Of a stretch of DNA of 64,000 nucleotides, positions 8,351 through 17,545 are shown piece by piece. Position 1 is the first letter of the stretch. Each line of letters begins with the position of its first letter. Position numbers and translations under genes: made by a program. The stretch is taken from assembly GCA_052117325.1 (NCBI GenBank), contig JBQKJJ010000001.1, one strand, 5' to 3'. Source of the DNA: CAG-964 sp902789345. Lineage in GTDB: Bacteria; Bacillota; Clostridia; Oscillospirales; Acutalibacteraceae. A model generated the notes under the pieces. That model made no database searches, was not told the origin of the DNA, and was given only the letters and a program-made list of their open reading frames with translations.

Positions 8351-10312
8351 ATGTCCGTTTCTCCTATGAAAGTGATTAGCATTATTGGACTGAAAGATGA
8401 CCTGGACAGGGCAATAAAAATCTTGGGTGATTCACAAGCTTTTGAGCCTGAACCCGTAACAAGCTTTTATTCCAATACTGAAAATTTTAGCACAGTGTCA
8501 GAACAAAATAAGTATTCTGAACTGCTGTCAGAATTTGATAATTCACTTTCAGTTGCACATATTGAGCCTGAGCTTGCAGATATAAAAAAATTCGAGCCTA
8601 CCGACGAGAAGCTGCTGGAGTATTGTAACAGTTTTATTCAACAGCTTGACCAACATTCGGTAAAGGTTTCAGACAAAAAGCAGGCGATTGAGCAATGTGT
8701 GAAAAGTATTGAACAGACATCACATTTTTTAGGAGTTAAGATTGATATGAAGCGTGTAAGAGCGTGTGAGTATATCAAGCCTAACTTCGGACGAATTCCT
8801 TTAGACAGTATGCGAAGACTTAAAGAGGATTATAAGGACAATCCGTATGTAATTTTTTTTGAGTCGGCTGTTGACAAGGAATACTGTTGGGGTGTTTATA
8901 TGGCGCCTGTAGACGAGGCAGAGGAAGTAGACAGAATTTTTTCAAGCCTGTTCTTTGAAAAATACGATGCCTCCGATATTGACGGTACACCTGAGCAGTA
9001 CATTATAACGCTGAAGCGCAACAAGCAAAAGCTTGAAGCAGAACTGCAGGAAGCAGAAAAGCAACGAAGCGAGTTTCTTGAGGCGAATTTCAGTGAAAGT
9101 ATGAAATATTATACGAAATTAACCGAAAAGGCAATTTATCAAAATGTAAAGTCAAATGTAATGCTTTACAAAGGCAACAAAGACAGCTTCATTATTTGCG
9201 GCTGGCTGCCAAGCGATATAATTGATGAGGTTACTAAAAAGCTTGATAAGGTAAAAAGTTTGGAGTATACAACAGATGAGGCTATACACCAGCTGGAAAA
9301 ATCACCGCCTATTAAGCTGAAATATAATTGGTTTGCAAAGCCGTATAAATTCTATGTGGATATGTACGGTGTTCCAAAATATAACGAAATGGACCCTACA
9401 ACCTTTGTTGCTATAACATACACCATATTGTTTGGCGCAATGTTTGGCGATTTTGGTCACGGCATAGTGCTTGCAATAGCAGGTGCGCTTATGTATAAGC
9501 TAAAAGGCTTAAAGGTCGGCAAGGTGCTTATACCTTGCGGTATATGTTCGTCGTTGTTCGGCATACTGTTTGGTTCGTTCTTCGGATTTGAACATGCCTT
9601 TGACGGAATGTACCAAGCGTTGTTTGGCTTAGAGGAAAAGCCTATAGATGTTATGGGCGACAATATTATAGATGTTATTTTAGCGTCTGTAGCAATAGGT
9701 ATTTTCCTGGTAATGCTTGCAATGTGCCTAAACATTTACTCATCGCTGAAGCAGGGCAACTTAGGAAGTGCCTTGTTTGGCTCTAACGGTGTGGCAGGCT
9801 TAGTGCTTTACGGATTTATCTGTGCAGGCATTGTTTGTATGGTTGCTTTTGGTGTAAATCTGTTTAACTTCGTAACCATTCCGTTGCTTATAATTTTACC
9901 TCTTGTTCTTATATTCTTGGCAGAGCCGCTGGGAAGAAAGGCAGAGGGCAAAAAGGACTGGAAGCCTGAAAAGTGGGGCGACTACTGCGTACAAAACGGA
10001 TTTGAAATGTTTGAGGTTATTCTTTCTTACCTTTCAAATACAATGTCATTCCTAAGAGTTGGTGCTTTTGTAATGGTACACGCCGGAATGATGATTGTTG
10101 TATTTACGCTTATAGATTTGGTAGGCGGTTTGCCTGGCATTGGCGGTATTTTGGTTCTTGTTATCGGTAACCTGTTTGTTATAGGTCTTGAGGGACTGCT
10201 TGTATCAATTCAGACATTGCGTTTGGAATTTTATGAGATGTTCAGCCGTTTCTACAGCGGTGCAGGCAGACCGTATAACCCGGTTGTACTAAAAAGATTA
10301 AACACAAAATAA
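8351..10312 (+). CDS. ntpI: V-type ATP synthase subunit I (subunit a homologue)
   Basis: 653 residues. The N-terminal half (about 1-345) is a cytosolic helical arm with coiled-coil stretches (KQKLEAELQEAEKQRSEFLE). The C-terminal half holds about seven to eight membrane helices starting near FVAITYTILFGAMFGDFGHG. It forms the ion half-channels; the conserved arginine region is SYLSNTMSFLRVGAFVM, where the arginine faces the ring glutamate. Start ATG with GGGAGG upstream. Normal length for the family. Confidence 0.95.
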   Translation: MSVSPMKVISIIGLKDDLDRAIKILGDSQAFEPEPVTSFYSNTENFSTVSEQNKYSELLSEFDNSLSVAHIEPELADIKKFEPTDEKLLEYCNSFIQQLDQHSVKVSDKKQAIEQCVKSIEQTSHFLGVKIDMKRVRACEYIKPNFGRIPLDSMRRLKEDYKDNPYVIFFESAVDKEYCWGVYMAPVDEAEEVDRIFSSLFFEKYDASDIDGTPEQYIITLKRNKQKLEAELQEAEKQRSEFLEANFSESMKYYTKLTEKAIYQNVKSNVMLYKGNKDSFIICGWLPSDIIDEVTKKLDKVKSLEYTTDEAIHQLEKSPPIKLKYNWFAKPYKFYVDMYGVPKYNEMDPTTFVAITYTILFGAMFGDFGHGIVLAIAGALMYKLKGLKVGKVLIPCGICSSLFGILFGSFFGFEHAFDGMYQALFGLEEKPIDVMGDNIIDVILASVAIGIFLVMLAMCLNIYSSLKQGNLGSALFGSNGVAGLVLYGFICAGIVCMVAFGVNLFNFVTIPLLIILPLVLIFLAEPLGRKAEGKKDWKPEKWGDYCVQNGFEMFEVILSYLSNTMSFLRVGAFVMVHAGMMIVVFTLIDLVGGLPGIGGILVLVIGNLFVIGLEGLLVSIQTLRLEFYEMFSRFYSGAGRPYNPVVLKRLNTK

Positions 10313-10384
10313 CGGACATTAATTAATTTATTATAGCCGAAAGGCTTAGAATAAAAAAATTAAAAAATTCGGAGGATTATTATT

Positions 10385-10798
10385 ATGGAATTTCTAGTAC
10401 TATTATTACCTATCATCTTTATTCTTGCATCAGCATTGGTTGTTAAAAAGGCTGTTAGCCGTGGCGCTAAGAGAAAGAAATCAGTATTAATTCAAATGCT
10501 TTCATTTGCAGCTGTACTAATTTGTTGTGCAGCGTTCCCAATTATGGCAGGCGCTGCTGATACAGCAGCAGCTGCTGACGCAGCATCAAACGGCTTAGGC
10601 CTGCTTGCTTGTGCAGCTTCAACAGGTATTGCCTGTGTAGGTGCCGGTATTGCTGTTGCAGGTGCAGCTCCTGCAGCTATCGGTGCAACATCAGAAGACC
10701 CTAAGGCATTTGGTAGAGCACTTATCTTCGTTGTACTTGGTGAAGGTGTTGCTATCTATGGTTTGCTTATCTCAATTCTTATCTACACAAAGTGCTAA
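10385..10798 (+). CDS. ntpK: V-type ATP synthase subunit K (membrane ring)
   Basis: A 137-residue hydrophobic ring protein. A first helix with a basic linker (KKAVSRGAKRKK) precedes a second helix ending in an Ala-rich AGAADTAAAADAAS segment. The ring hairpin is GLGLLACAASTGIACVGAGI and ALIFVVLGEGVAIYGLLISI. The glutamate in LGEGVAIYGLL is the expected ion carrier. The Pro-x-Thr-Gln type motif seen in sodium-binding NtpK is absent from the partner helix, which points to protons, though this is not proof. GGAGG lies upstream. Confidence 0.93.
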   Translation: MEFLVLLLPIIFILASALVVKKAVSRGAKRKKSVLIQMLSFAAVLICCAAFPIMAGAADTAAAADAASNGLGLLACAASTGIACVGAGIAVAGAAPAAIGATSEDPKAFGRALIFVVLGEGVAIYGLLISILIYTKC

Positions 10799-10828
10799 TA
10801 AACACATACATAAAAAGACGGTGGGATT

Positions 10829-11137
10829 ATGCGTTTTTATTTAATAAGTGACAATGTGGATACTCAGCTTGGAATGAGACTTGCCGGAATAGAGGGCGTA
10901 GTTGTTCACGAAGAGCCTGAGGTCCGCAAAGCACTCAAGCAGGCAATGGATACTGAGGATATTGCGGTGGTGCTTATGACCGAGCGCTTGGTATCCCTTT
11001 GCCCGGAGCTTATCTATGATTTAAAGCTGAACCGTTCACATCCTTTAATAGTTGAAATTCCTGACAGACACGGCAACGGCCGTACTAAGGATTCAATTAC
11101 AAAATATGTACAGGATGCTATCGGTATTAAACTATAA
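10829..11137 (+). CDS. ntpG: V-type ATP synthase subunit F
   Basis: 102 residues, the small Rossmann-like central-stalk subunit F (called NtpG in Enterococcus). Typical features are FYLISDNVDTQLGMRLAGIE, the mid-chain DIAVVLMTERL, and the C-terminal IVEIPDRHG motif. It sits between K and E in the operon, 30 bases after K, with GGTGGG before the ATG. Confidence 0.93.
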   Translation: MRFYLISDNVDTQLGMRLAGIEGVVVHEEPEVRKALKQAMDTEDIAVVLMTERLVSLCPELIYDLKLNRSHPLIVEIPDRHGNGRTKDSITKYVQDAIGIKL

Positions 11138-11158
11138 TTAGGGAGAGGAGTTACCGTT

Positions 11159-11776
11159 ATGGCTAACGACAAACCTGCTAACAAAAGTGTAGGCGACAAC
11201 GAAAGCAAGTTCCTTGCTGCCATTGAAAAGTATGCACAGCAGCAGCGTGACGCTCTGCAAAGCGAAACAAAGGACTTTGAACAAAGAGTTATGCAGCAGG
11301 CAGAAGAAGAAGGTCTGCGTGACGCATATAACCTTATTCATAAAGAGCAAGACGCAATGAGAGCTTCAATAGCCGCAGAGCTGGCTAAAAAAGAAGCTCA
11401 GGGTAATTTAGAGGTGTTTAAGAAACGCCAGCAGATTACCGAGGAGGTTTTCGCCAAGGCTACTGCTAAATTGCAGGAATATACCGGTACGCCGGAATAC
11501 GAAAAAAAGCTTGTCGGCTATGCACAGGAGTGTGCACAGTATTTTGACAAGGATGATATAGAGCTTTGTATAGCTAAAAAGGATGCCGCTATTGCAAATA
11601 AGCTTGCAAAAGCCTTTAAGGGAAAATGTACAATAAAAGAAGTTGCAGATATTACTGTAGGCGGATTTAGAGTATATTGCCCGCAAAAGAAGATAGCGGT
11701 TGATAAAACACTGGACACAAAGCTGCAGGAGCAAAGAGAGTGGTTCTACACCAACTCCGATTTGCAGGTAAGGTAA
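11159..11776 (+). CDS. ntpE: V-type ATP synthase subunit E
   Basis: 205 residues of the peripheral-stalk subunit E. A long charged N-terminal helix (about 15-100, with QQQRDALQSETKDFEQRV) is followed by a compact C-terminal domain. That domain includes VGGFRVYCPQKKIAVDKTL, the family motif region where subunit E contacts the catalytic head. The start has GGAGAGGAG upstream. It follows subunit F by 21 bases. Confidence 0.93.
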   Translation: MANDKPANKSVGDNESKFLAAIEKYAQQQRDALQSETKDFEQRVMQQAEEEGLRDAYNLIHKEQDAMRASIAAELAKKEAQGNLEVFKKRQQITEEVFAKATAKLQEYTGTPEYEKKLVGYAQECAQYFDKDDIELCIAKKDAAIANKLAKAFKGKCTIKEVADITVGGFRVYCPQKKIAVDKTLDTKLQEQREWFYTNSDLQVR

Positions 11777-11807
11777 AGCAGACTCCATAAGAGAGGAAAT
11801 GATTTTA

Positions 11808-13574
11808 ATGGAAAATCAGAATGTTGTGTACGGTATAAACGGTCCTGTTGTTACCGTACTTAAAACAAAAGCCTTCTCCATGATGGAGATGGTTTATGTA
11901 GGCGAAGAAAAGCTGGTTGGTGAGGTTATCACCATTACAGACGAAATGACTACAATTCAGGTTTATGAAGAAACATCAGGTCTAAAGCCGGGCGACCCTG
12001 TAGTAGGTACAGGTGCACCAATGAATGTTCTTTTGGGTCCCGGAATTATTACAAATATTTTTGACGGCATCGAGCGTCCGCTGGGTGCTATTGCAGAAAA
12101 AAGCGGTGCTTTTATTTCAAAGGGTGTTGCAGTACCGTCACTTGATATGGACAAGGAGTGGGATGTAACGCTAAAGGTTAAGGTTGGCGATAAGCTGACC
12201 TCCGGTCAGATATATGCTACTTTGCCGGAAACACCTGTTATAGAGCACAGACTTCTTGTTCCGCCGAGGGTAAGCGGTACAGTTACAAGCGTAAAGCCAA
12301 ACGGCAGGTACAAGCTTATGGACTGTATAGTTACCCTAAAGCTTGAAAGCGGCGAGGACTATGAGCTTACACTGTGCCAAAAGTGGCCTATCAGAACAGC
12401 AAGACCTGTAAAGGAAAGACTTGCACCAAGTATTCCGCTAATTACAGGACAAAGAGTTATAGACACACTGTTCCCTGTTTCTAAGGGCGGTACAGCTGCT
12501 GTACCGGGCGGCTTTGGTACAGGTAAAACTATGACTCAGCACCAAATAGCTAAGTGGTGTGACGCTGACATTATCGTGTATGTAGGCTGTGGTGAGCGTG
12601 GCAACGAAATGAGCCAGGTTCTTGACGAATTTTCAGCCTTGATAGACCCTAAAAATAATCGTCCTATGACTGACAGAACAGTGCTTATTGCAAATACATC
12701 AAATATGCCTGTTGCAGCTCGTGAGGCGTCTATTTATACCGGTATTACACTTGCAGAATATTACAGAGATATGGGCTACGATGTAGCTATTATGGCTGAC
12801 TCAACCTCCCGTTGGGCAGAGGCGCTAAGAGAAATTTCAGGCCGTTTGGAGGAAATGCCTGCCGAGGAAGGTTACCCGGCTTATTTGCCTTCAAGACTTG
12901 CAGAGTTCTACGAGCGTGCCGGCCGTGTAACTCCGCTGTGTGACGGCGAAGGCTCTGTAACAATTATCGGTGCGGTTTCTCCACAGGGTGGTGACTTCTC
13001 CGAGCCTGTTACACAGAACACAAAGAGATTTATCCGCTGCTTCTGGGCACTTGATAAGTCCTTGGCTTACTCAAGACACTATCCGGCTATTAACTGGATA
13101 GGAAGCTATAGTGAGTATTTTACAGACCTTGACGATTGGTTCGTTAAAAATTACGGCGAGGAATTTATTAAGTGCCGTAACAGTATAAGTACAATCCTGC
13201 AGGAAGAAAGCTCGCTTATGGAAATTGTTAAGCTTATTGGTGCAGATGTTTTGCCTGACGACCAAAAGCTGACAATAGAAATTGCAAAGGTTATCAGAGT
13301 AGGCTATTTGCAGCAGAATGCTTTCCACCCGGACGATACATATGTAACCATAGAGAAGCAGCTGCTTATGATGAAGACAATTCTTCATCTGTATGATCGT
13401 GCAAAGCACCTTGTAAGTGCTAATATTCCTATTAGCCGTGTGCTTGAGGCAGGTCTGTTTGACAAGCTGTTGAAAATGAAGTACGACATTCCAAACAATA
13501 AGCTTGAAATGTTTGACGAGTACATAAAGGAAATTGATGAAAAGATTGCAGAAATTACTGCAGTACAGTCATAA
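11808..13574 (+). CDS. ntpA: V-type ATP synthase catalytic subunit A
   Basis: 588 residues of the catalytic subunit. The P-loop is GGFGTGKT near residue 235. Other landmarks are VYVGCGERGNEMSQVL, the Walker B strand VAIMADSTSRWAEALREISG and the 'non-homologous' insertion around residues 115-185 that marks A over F1-beta. ATG at 11808 is preferred: GAGAGG lies 11 bases before it, whereas the ATG at 11799 is only 2 bases from that site. Subunit B follows after 25 bases. Confidence 0.97.
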   Translation: MENQNVVYGINGPVVTVLKTKAFSMMEMVYVGEEKLVGEVITITDEMTTIQVYEETSGLKPGDPVVGTGAPMNVLLGPGIITNIFDGIERPLGAIAEKSGAFISKGVAVPSLDMDKEWDVTLKVKVGDKLTSGQIYATLPETPVIEHRLLVPPRVSGTVTSVKPNGRYKLMDCIVTLKLESGEDYELTLCQKWPIRTARPVKERLAPSIPLITGQRVIDTLFPVSKGGTAAVPGGFGTGKTMTQHQIAKWCDADIIVYVGCGERGNEMSQVLDEFSALIDPKNNRPMTDRTVLIANTSNMPVAAREASIYTGITLAEYYRDMGYDVAIMADSTSRWAEALREISGRLEEMPAEEGYPAYLPSRLAEFYERAGRVTPLCDGEGSVTIIGAVSPQGGDFSEPVTQNTKRFIRCFWALDKSLAYSRHYPAINWIGSYSEYFTDLDDWFVKNYGEEFIKCRNSISTILQEESSLMEIVKLIGADVLPDDQKLTIEIAKVIRVGYLQQNAFHPDDTYVTIEKQLLMMKTILHLYDRAKHLVSANIPISRVLEAGLFDKLLKMKYDIPNNKLEMFDEYIKEIDEKIAEITAVQS

Positions 13575-13599
13575 ATTCATTGAAAGAAGGTAAACACCA

Positions 13600-15027
13600 A
13601 TGATTATAGATTATGTGGGCGTTAAAGAAATAAACGGTTCCCTTATAGTTATAGACGGAGTAAAGGACGCTTTCTTCGATGAGGTTGTGGACATTCGTTT
13701 AGATGACGGTACTGTTCGTAAGGGCAGAATCGTTACTATGGAGGGTGAGCGTATTGTAGTACAGGTTTTTGAGGGTACTCGCTCAATCTCTTTAACAAAT
13801 ACAAGAACAAGACTGACAGGTCACCCTATGGAAATGCCTATGTCACCTGAAATTGTTGGTCGTGTTTTCAACGGTTCAGGTGAGCCGATAGACGGCTTGG
13901 GTGATGTTTTCCCTGAGAAAATGTGCGACATTAACGGTTCTCCTATTAACCCGGTATCTCGTATATATCCTCAAAACTATATTAACACAGGTATCTCTAC
14001 AATAGACACACTAATGACACTTATTCGTGGACAGAAGCTGCCTATATTCTCCGGTTCCGGTATGAGCCACAACGAGCTTGCTGTTCAGATTGTTCGTCAG
14101 GCAAAAATTGCCGACGGTGACGGCAAGGACTTCGTAATTGTATTTGCCGCAATGGGTGTTAAAAACGATGTAGCCGACTACTTTAAAAAGAGCTTTGAAG
14201 AGTCAGGCGTACTTCAGAGGGTTGTAATGTTTCTTAACCTTGCAAACGACCCTATCATAGAGCGTATTCTTACACCAAAGTGTGCGTTGGCTACTGCCGA
14301 GTATCTTGCTTTTGAGCAAAACAAACATGTACTTGTTATTATGACAGATATGACCTCATATGCCGAGGCACTTCGTGAGTTTAGTACATCAAAGGGTGAA
14401 ATCCCGGGCAGAAAGGGCTTCCCTGGTTACTTGTATTCCGACTTTGCTTCACTATATGAGCGTGCCGGTATGGTAAAGGGCAAAACAGGCTCTGTTACAC
14501 AGATTCCTATTTTGACAATGCCAAACGATGATATTACTCACCCAATTCCTGACCTTACAGGTTACATTACAGAGGGTCAGATAGTTCTTGACAGAGGTCT
14601 TCAGGGACAGGGCATATATCCGCCTGTATCTGTACTGCCGTCACTTTCCCGTTTGATGAAGGACGGTATAGGTAAGGGCTTTACAAGAGAAGACCACCAG
14701 GCTCTTGCTAACCAGCTGTTTGCTTCGTATGCAAAGGTTATGGACGCTCGTTCACTGTCATCGGTAATCGGTGAAGAGGAGCTGTCTGCTATTGACAAGA
14801 AGTACATTAAGTTTGGTAAGCTGTTTGAGGATAAGTTTGTAAACCAGGGACCAAAGGCCAACAGAACTATTGAACAGAGCCTAGACCTTGGTTGGGAGTT
14901 GCTTTCCCACCTGCCAAAGAATGAGCTTGACCGTGTAGACGATGAAACACTAAATGCTCACTATATTGAAAATATTGAAGAAAAAGAGGCTGCACAGTCT
15001 GAAAGCGAAACAGCCCCTCAGGAATAA
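13600..15027 (+). CDS. ntpB: V-type ATP synthase subunit B
   Basis: 475 residues of the non-catalytic head subunit. It shares the alpha/beta fold with A but has FSGSGMSHNELA where A has its P-loop, so it should not hydrolyse ATP. Also visible are MGVKNDVADYFKKSFEESG and MTDMTSYAEALREFS. The C-terminal tail is acidic (EEKEAAQSESETAPQE). AAGAAGG precedes the ATG. Confidence 0.97.
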   Translation: MIIDYVGVKEINGSLIVIDGVKDAFFDEVVDIRLDDGTVRKGRIVTMEGERIVVQVFEGTRSISLTNTRTRLTGHPMEMPMSPEIVGRVFNGSGEPIDGLGDVFPEKMCDINGSPINPVSRIYPQNYINTGISTIDTLMTLIRGQKLPIFSGSGMSHNELAVQIVRQAKIADGDGKDFVIVFAAMGVKNDVADYFKKSFEESGVLQRVVMFLNLANDPIIERILTPKCALATAEYLAFEQNKHVLVIMTDMTSYAEALREFSTSKGEIPGRKGFPGYLYSDFASLYERAGMVKGKTGSVTQIPILTMPNDDITHPIPDLTGYITEGQIVLDRGLQGQGIYPPVSVLPSLSRLMKDGIGKGFTREDHQALANQLFASYAKVMDARSLSSVIGEEELSAIDKKYIKFGKLFEDKFVNQGPKANRTIEQSLDLGWELLSHLPKNELDRVDDETLNAHYIENIEEKEAAQSESETAPQE

Positions 15028-15064
15028 TTTTGAATATTGTCTTTGAAAGGGTAGGTGAGAGAAA

Positions 15065-15721
15065 ATGGCAAACAATGCTGTTGCCACAAAAGGTAACTTA
15101 ATAAACACTAAAAAGTCATTGGCTCTTGCTAAGGTTGGTTATGACCTTATGGACAAAAAGAGGAACATTTTAATTCGTGAAATGATGACTCTTATTGACA
15201 AGGCTAACGAAATTCAAAATAAAATTGACGACGCATACAGCGAGGCTTACCTTAGCCTGCAAACAGCCAATATTACCATTGGTTTTAACAGTGCCAGGGC
15301 AAACTCAATACCTGTGGAAAATTCGCTGCAACTTTCATACAGAAGCGTAATGGGTGTAGAAATTCCCATTGTTACAATTAATTGTGACGACACAAAGCTG
15401 CCTCTTGACTACGGTATGTATGCAACAAACAATGTACTTGATAACGCAAGGTTTAAGTTTGTTCAGGTTAAAAAACTGACTGCCGACCTGGCTGAAATTG
15501 AGAATAGTGTTTATAGACTGGCTGTTGCTATTAAAACTACTCAAAGGCGTGCAAACGCACTTAAAAATATTATGATTCCTCGTTTTGAAGAGAATGTTAA
15601 GTTTATAACCGACGCTCTGGACGAAATGGAAAGAGAAGAATTCTCAAGAATGAAGGTTATAAAAACTCAAAAGCAGAACAAGGAAAAGCGTAAAAAAAGA
15701 ATAGAAGCAATGGCTGAATAA
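15065..15721 (+). CDS. ntpD: V-type ATP synthase subunit D
   Basis: 218 residues of the central rotor shaft. Long N- and C-terminal helices would form the coiled coil that turns inside A3B3. Typical sequence: NLINTKKSLALAKVGYDLMD at the N-terminus and RRANALKNIMIPRFEENVKF near the C-terminal helix, ending in a Lys/Arg-rich tail. It is the last gene of the operon (order H-C-I-K-F-E-A-B-D) and is followed by a terminator. Confidence 0.95.
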   Translation: MANNAVATKGNLINTKKSLALAKVGYDLMDKKRNILIREMMTLIDKANEIQNKIDDAYSEAYLSLQTANITIGFNSARANSIPVENSLQLSYRSVMGVEIPIVTINCDDTKLPLDYGMYATNNVLDNARFKFVQVKKLTADLAEIENSVYRLAVAIKTTQRRANALKNIMIPRFEENVKFITDALDEMEREEFSRMKVIKTQKQNKEKRKKRIEAMAE

Positions 15722-15733
15722 CTATCAAAAACC

Positions 15734-15768
15734 AATCCCCTGTGCAGTATTTTGCATAGGGGATTTTT
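15734..15768 (+). terminator. Terminator of the V-ATPase operon
   Basis: AATCCCCTGTGCA pairs with TGCATAGGGGATT across a short loop and is followed by TTTTT, 13 bases after ntpD. Confidence 0.9.
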
Positions 15769-15842
15769 CGTCTCATTTTGTATACACATGGCTTTAAACA
15801 TAAAGCAGCCAATATATTATAAAATTTGGCATATAACTAAGG

Positions 15843-15871
15843 TTGTAATAGATCTAGCTATATGTTATAAT
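15843..15871 (+). promoter_or_regulatory. Promoter of the MATE exporter
   Basis: TTGTAA (15843-15848), a 17-base spacer, then TATAAT (15866-15871). Transcription should start near 15878, just before the probable riboswitch. An imperfect hairpin followed by T6 (15869-15899) overlaps the -10. It may terminate read-through from upstream. Confidence 0.7.
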
Positions 15872-15877
15872 ACTCCT

Positions 15878-15970
15878 TGCAATAGCAGGAGTATTTTTTG
15901 CCACCGGGTAAAATCTATGCACCTAAGGCGTTCCGTTAGGTCTTTGAAGGAGCGTCTGGGTGCTTTTTTA
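15878..15970 (+). promoter_or_regulatory. Probable guanidine-IV (mepA-type) riboswitch with terminator
   Basis: Two small hairpins lie in the leader of a MATE exporter. P1 pairs ATTTT (15893-15897) with AAAAT (15910-15914) around a loop holding CCGGG. P2 pairs CCTAA (15922-15926) with TTAGG (15936-15940) around GGCGTTCCG. The loops can kiss through CGG and CCG. The 5' half of P2 can instead join a longer terminator, GCACC..GGCGTTCC with GGAGCGTC.GGGTGC (15919-15963) and then T7. This arrangement and the downstream MATE gene match the published guanidine-IV class. The assignment is by architecture, not by covariance model. Confidence 0.6.
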
Positions 15971-16001
15971 TTATGTGAAATTATTGTTGGAGGTTTGCAA
16001 A

Positions 16002-17312
16002 TTGAACAGCTTACTAAAAGACTTTTTTAAGTATACAGGATTGAACATAGCGGGAATGATAGGTTTGTCTTGCTATATTTTGGCGGATACATTTTTTGTA
16101 GCACAGGCACTGGGTACAGACGGGCTTGCGGCGCTTAACTTTGCTATAGCGATTTACACGCTTATGAACGGTGCAGGACTTATGCTTGGCATAGGCGGCG
16201 CAACGGTTTTTACCATAAAAAAAGAAACCGGCAAAAACGGCAACATTCCGTTTATGCACAGCCTTTACGGTGGCGCGGCTGTAGCATTGGTGCTGGTAAT
16301 AGCCGGTTTGTTTTTTTCGACGCCTTTGTCTGCTTTAATGGGGGCAGAGGGTAATGCTTTGCCTATGTGCAGTATTTACTTAAAGGTGCTTATGTTATTT
16401 TCGCCGTTTTTTATACTTAACAGTATTCTTACTGCTTTTGTACGAAACGACAACAGCCCAAGGCTTTCTATGACGGCAATGCTTGTAAGCAGTTTTTCAA
16501 ATATAGTGCTTGATTATGTTTTTATGTTTCCATTTAATATGGGTATGTTCGGTGCTGTATTTGCCACATGTATGTCACCTGTAATCAGCATTGCTATTCT
16601 TTCCAGGCATTTTATAAAAAAGAAAAATACTTTCTTTATAGAAAGGGTTAAGTTTAAATTTTCGGAATTAAAAAATGTTCTTACTTACGGTTTTTCAACC
16701 TTTGTAGGGGAGCTTGCATCGTCCATAGCACTTTTGGTTTTTAACCTTGTGCTTATGAATATTGGCGGCAGTACTGCTGTAGCAGCATATGGTATTATTG
16801 CCAATATTGTGTTGGTGGTTATTTCCATATATAACGGCCTTTCTCAAGGCACACAGCCGTTGGCAAGCAGTTACTACGGTAAGGGTGGTTACCCCCAGCT
16901 TGAAAAGCTTCTGCGCTATGGTTTAGTATCTTCCTTAGTAATATCGGGGGTAATATATGCAGTGCTTTTTGTATTTGCAGAACCAATAGTACAGGTATTT
17001 AGCGGACAAGACCAATACCTAAAAGAAATATCTGTTGTCGGTGTAAAAATATACTTTATAGGTATATTCTTTAACGGTATTAATGTGTTTTTAGCATCGT
17101 TTTTAAGCGCAACCTCCAAGTACGGCCAGGGTATGGTTATATCTATACTTCGCAGCAGTGTGGTACTGATACCGGCTGTAATAGTGCTAAGCATAGCCTT
17201 TAGCATAAACGGCGTGTGGATGTCTTTTGTGGTTACAGAGCTGATAGTATGTGTTCTGTCTTTAATATTTACCGTAAAACTGTTAAAAGAGTTTAAAAGT
17301 AAGGCGGTGTAG
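16002..17312 (+). CDS. MATE-family efflux transporter (MepA-like)
   Basis: 436 residues with about twelve membrane helices in two homologous halves. MATE features include YTGLNIAGMIGLSCYILADT and FFVAQALG near the N-terminus, and YNGLSQGTQPLASSYYG in the second half. MATE proteins export cations and drugs using Na+ or H+; guanidine-IV-linked members export guanidine-like or toxic cations. Start TTG at 16002 is chosen because GGAGG lies 7 bases before it, while the earlier ATG at 15960 falls in the terminator. The gene is monocistronic. Confidence 0.9.
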   Translation: MNSLLKDFFKYTGLNIAGMIGLSCYILADTFFVAQALGTDGLAALNFAIAIYTLMNGAGLMLGIGGATVFTIKKETGKNGNIPFMHSLYGGAAVALVLVIAGLFFSTPLSALMGAEGNALPMCSIYLKVLMLFSPFFILNSILTAFVRNDNSPRLSMTAMLVSSFSNIVLDYVFMFPFNMGMFGAVFATCMSPVISIAILSRHFIKKKNTFFIERVKFKFSELKNVLTYGFSTFVGELASSIALLVFNLVLMNIGGSTAVAAYGIIANIVLVVISIYNGLSQGTQPLASSYYGKGGYPQLEKLLRYGLVSSLVISGVIYAVLFVFAEPIVQVFSGQDQYLKEISVVGVKIYFIGIFFNGINVFLASFLSATSKYGQGMVISILRSSVVLIPAVIVLSIAFSINGVWMSFVVTELIVCVLSLIFTVKLLKEFKSKAV

Positions 17313-17325
17313 AAGCCGCTTGTTT

Positions 17326-17365
17326 GCTTGATGTAAACTTACCGAGGTATACAGCAAGCTTTTTT
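17326..17365 (+). terminator. Terminator of the MATE gene
   Basis: GCTTG-x-TGTA pairs with TACA-x-CAAGC and is followed by TTTTTTA, about 15 bases after the stop. Confidence 0.6.
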
Positions 17366-17379
17366 ATGGTATGGATATA

Positions 17380-17478
17380 AAATATCCCCCACTACAATTT
17401 TTCTATATTGTGTGCCTTAAAAGTTAGGTTTCAATACCTACTTTCAAGGGCACACTATTGCAGTAGGGGGTATTAAAA
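17380..17478. repeat. 100-nt nearly self-complementary element
   Basis: Nested arms pair over almost the whole length. AATATCCCCCACTAC (17381-17395) faces GTAGGGGGTATT near 17463-17474. TGTGTGCC (17409-17416) faces GGGCACAC. GTTAGGT faces ACCTAC around TTCAAT. The element lies between convergent genes and has no reading frame. It could be a MITE-like insertion or a structured RNA. Confidence 0.65.
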
Positions 17479-17510
17479 ATTCTTAAATGTGTATTTTAAT
17501 AAGTAAGACT

Positions 17511-17545
17511 AAATGAAGCACCAGATGTATTGTGGTGCTTCATTT
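17511..17545. terminator. Bidirectional terminator
   Basis: AAATGAAGCACCA pairs perfectly with TGGTGCTTCATTT. It ends over the stop of the YaiI gene and has A/T flanks on both sides. Confidence 0.7.
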
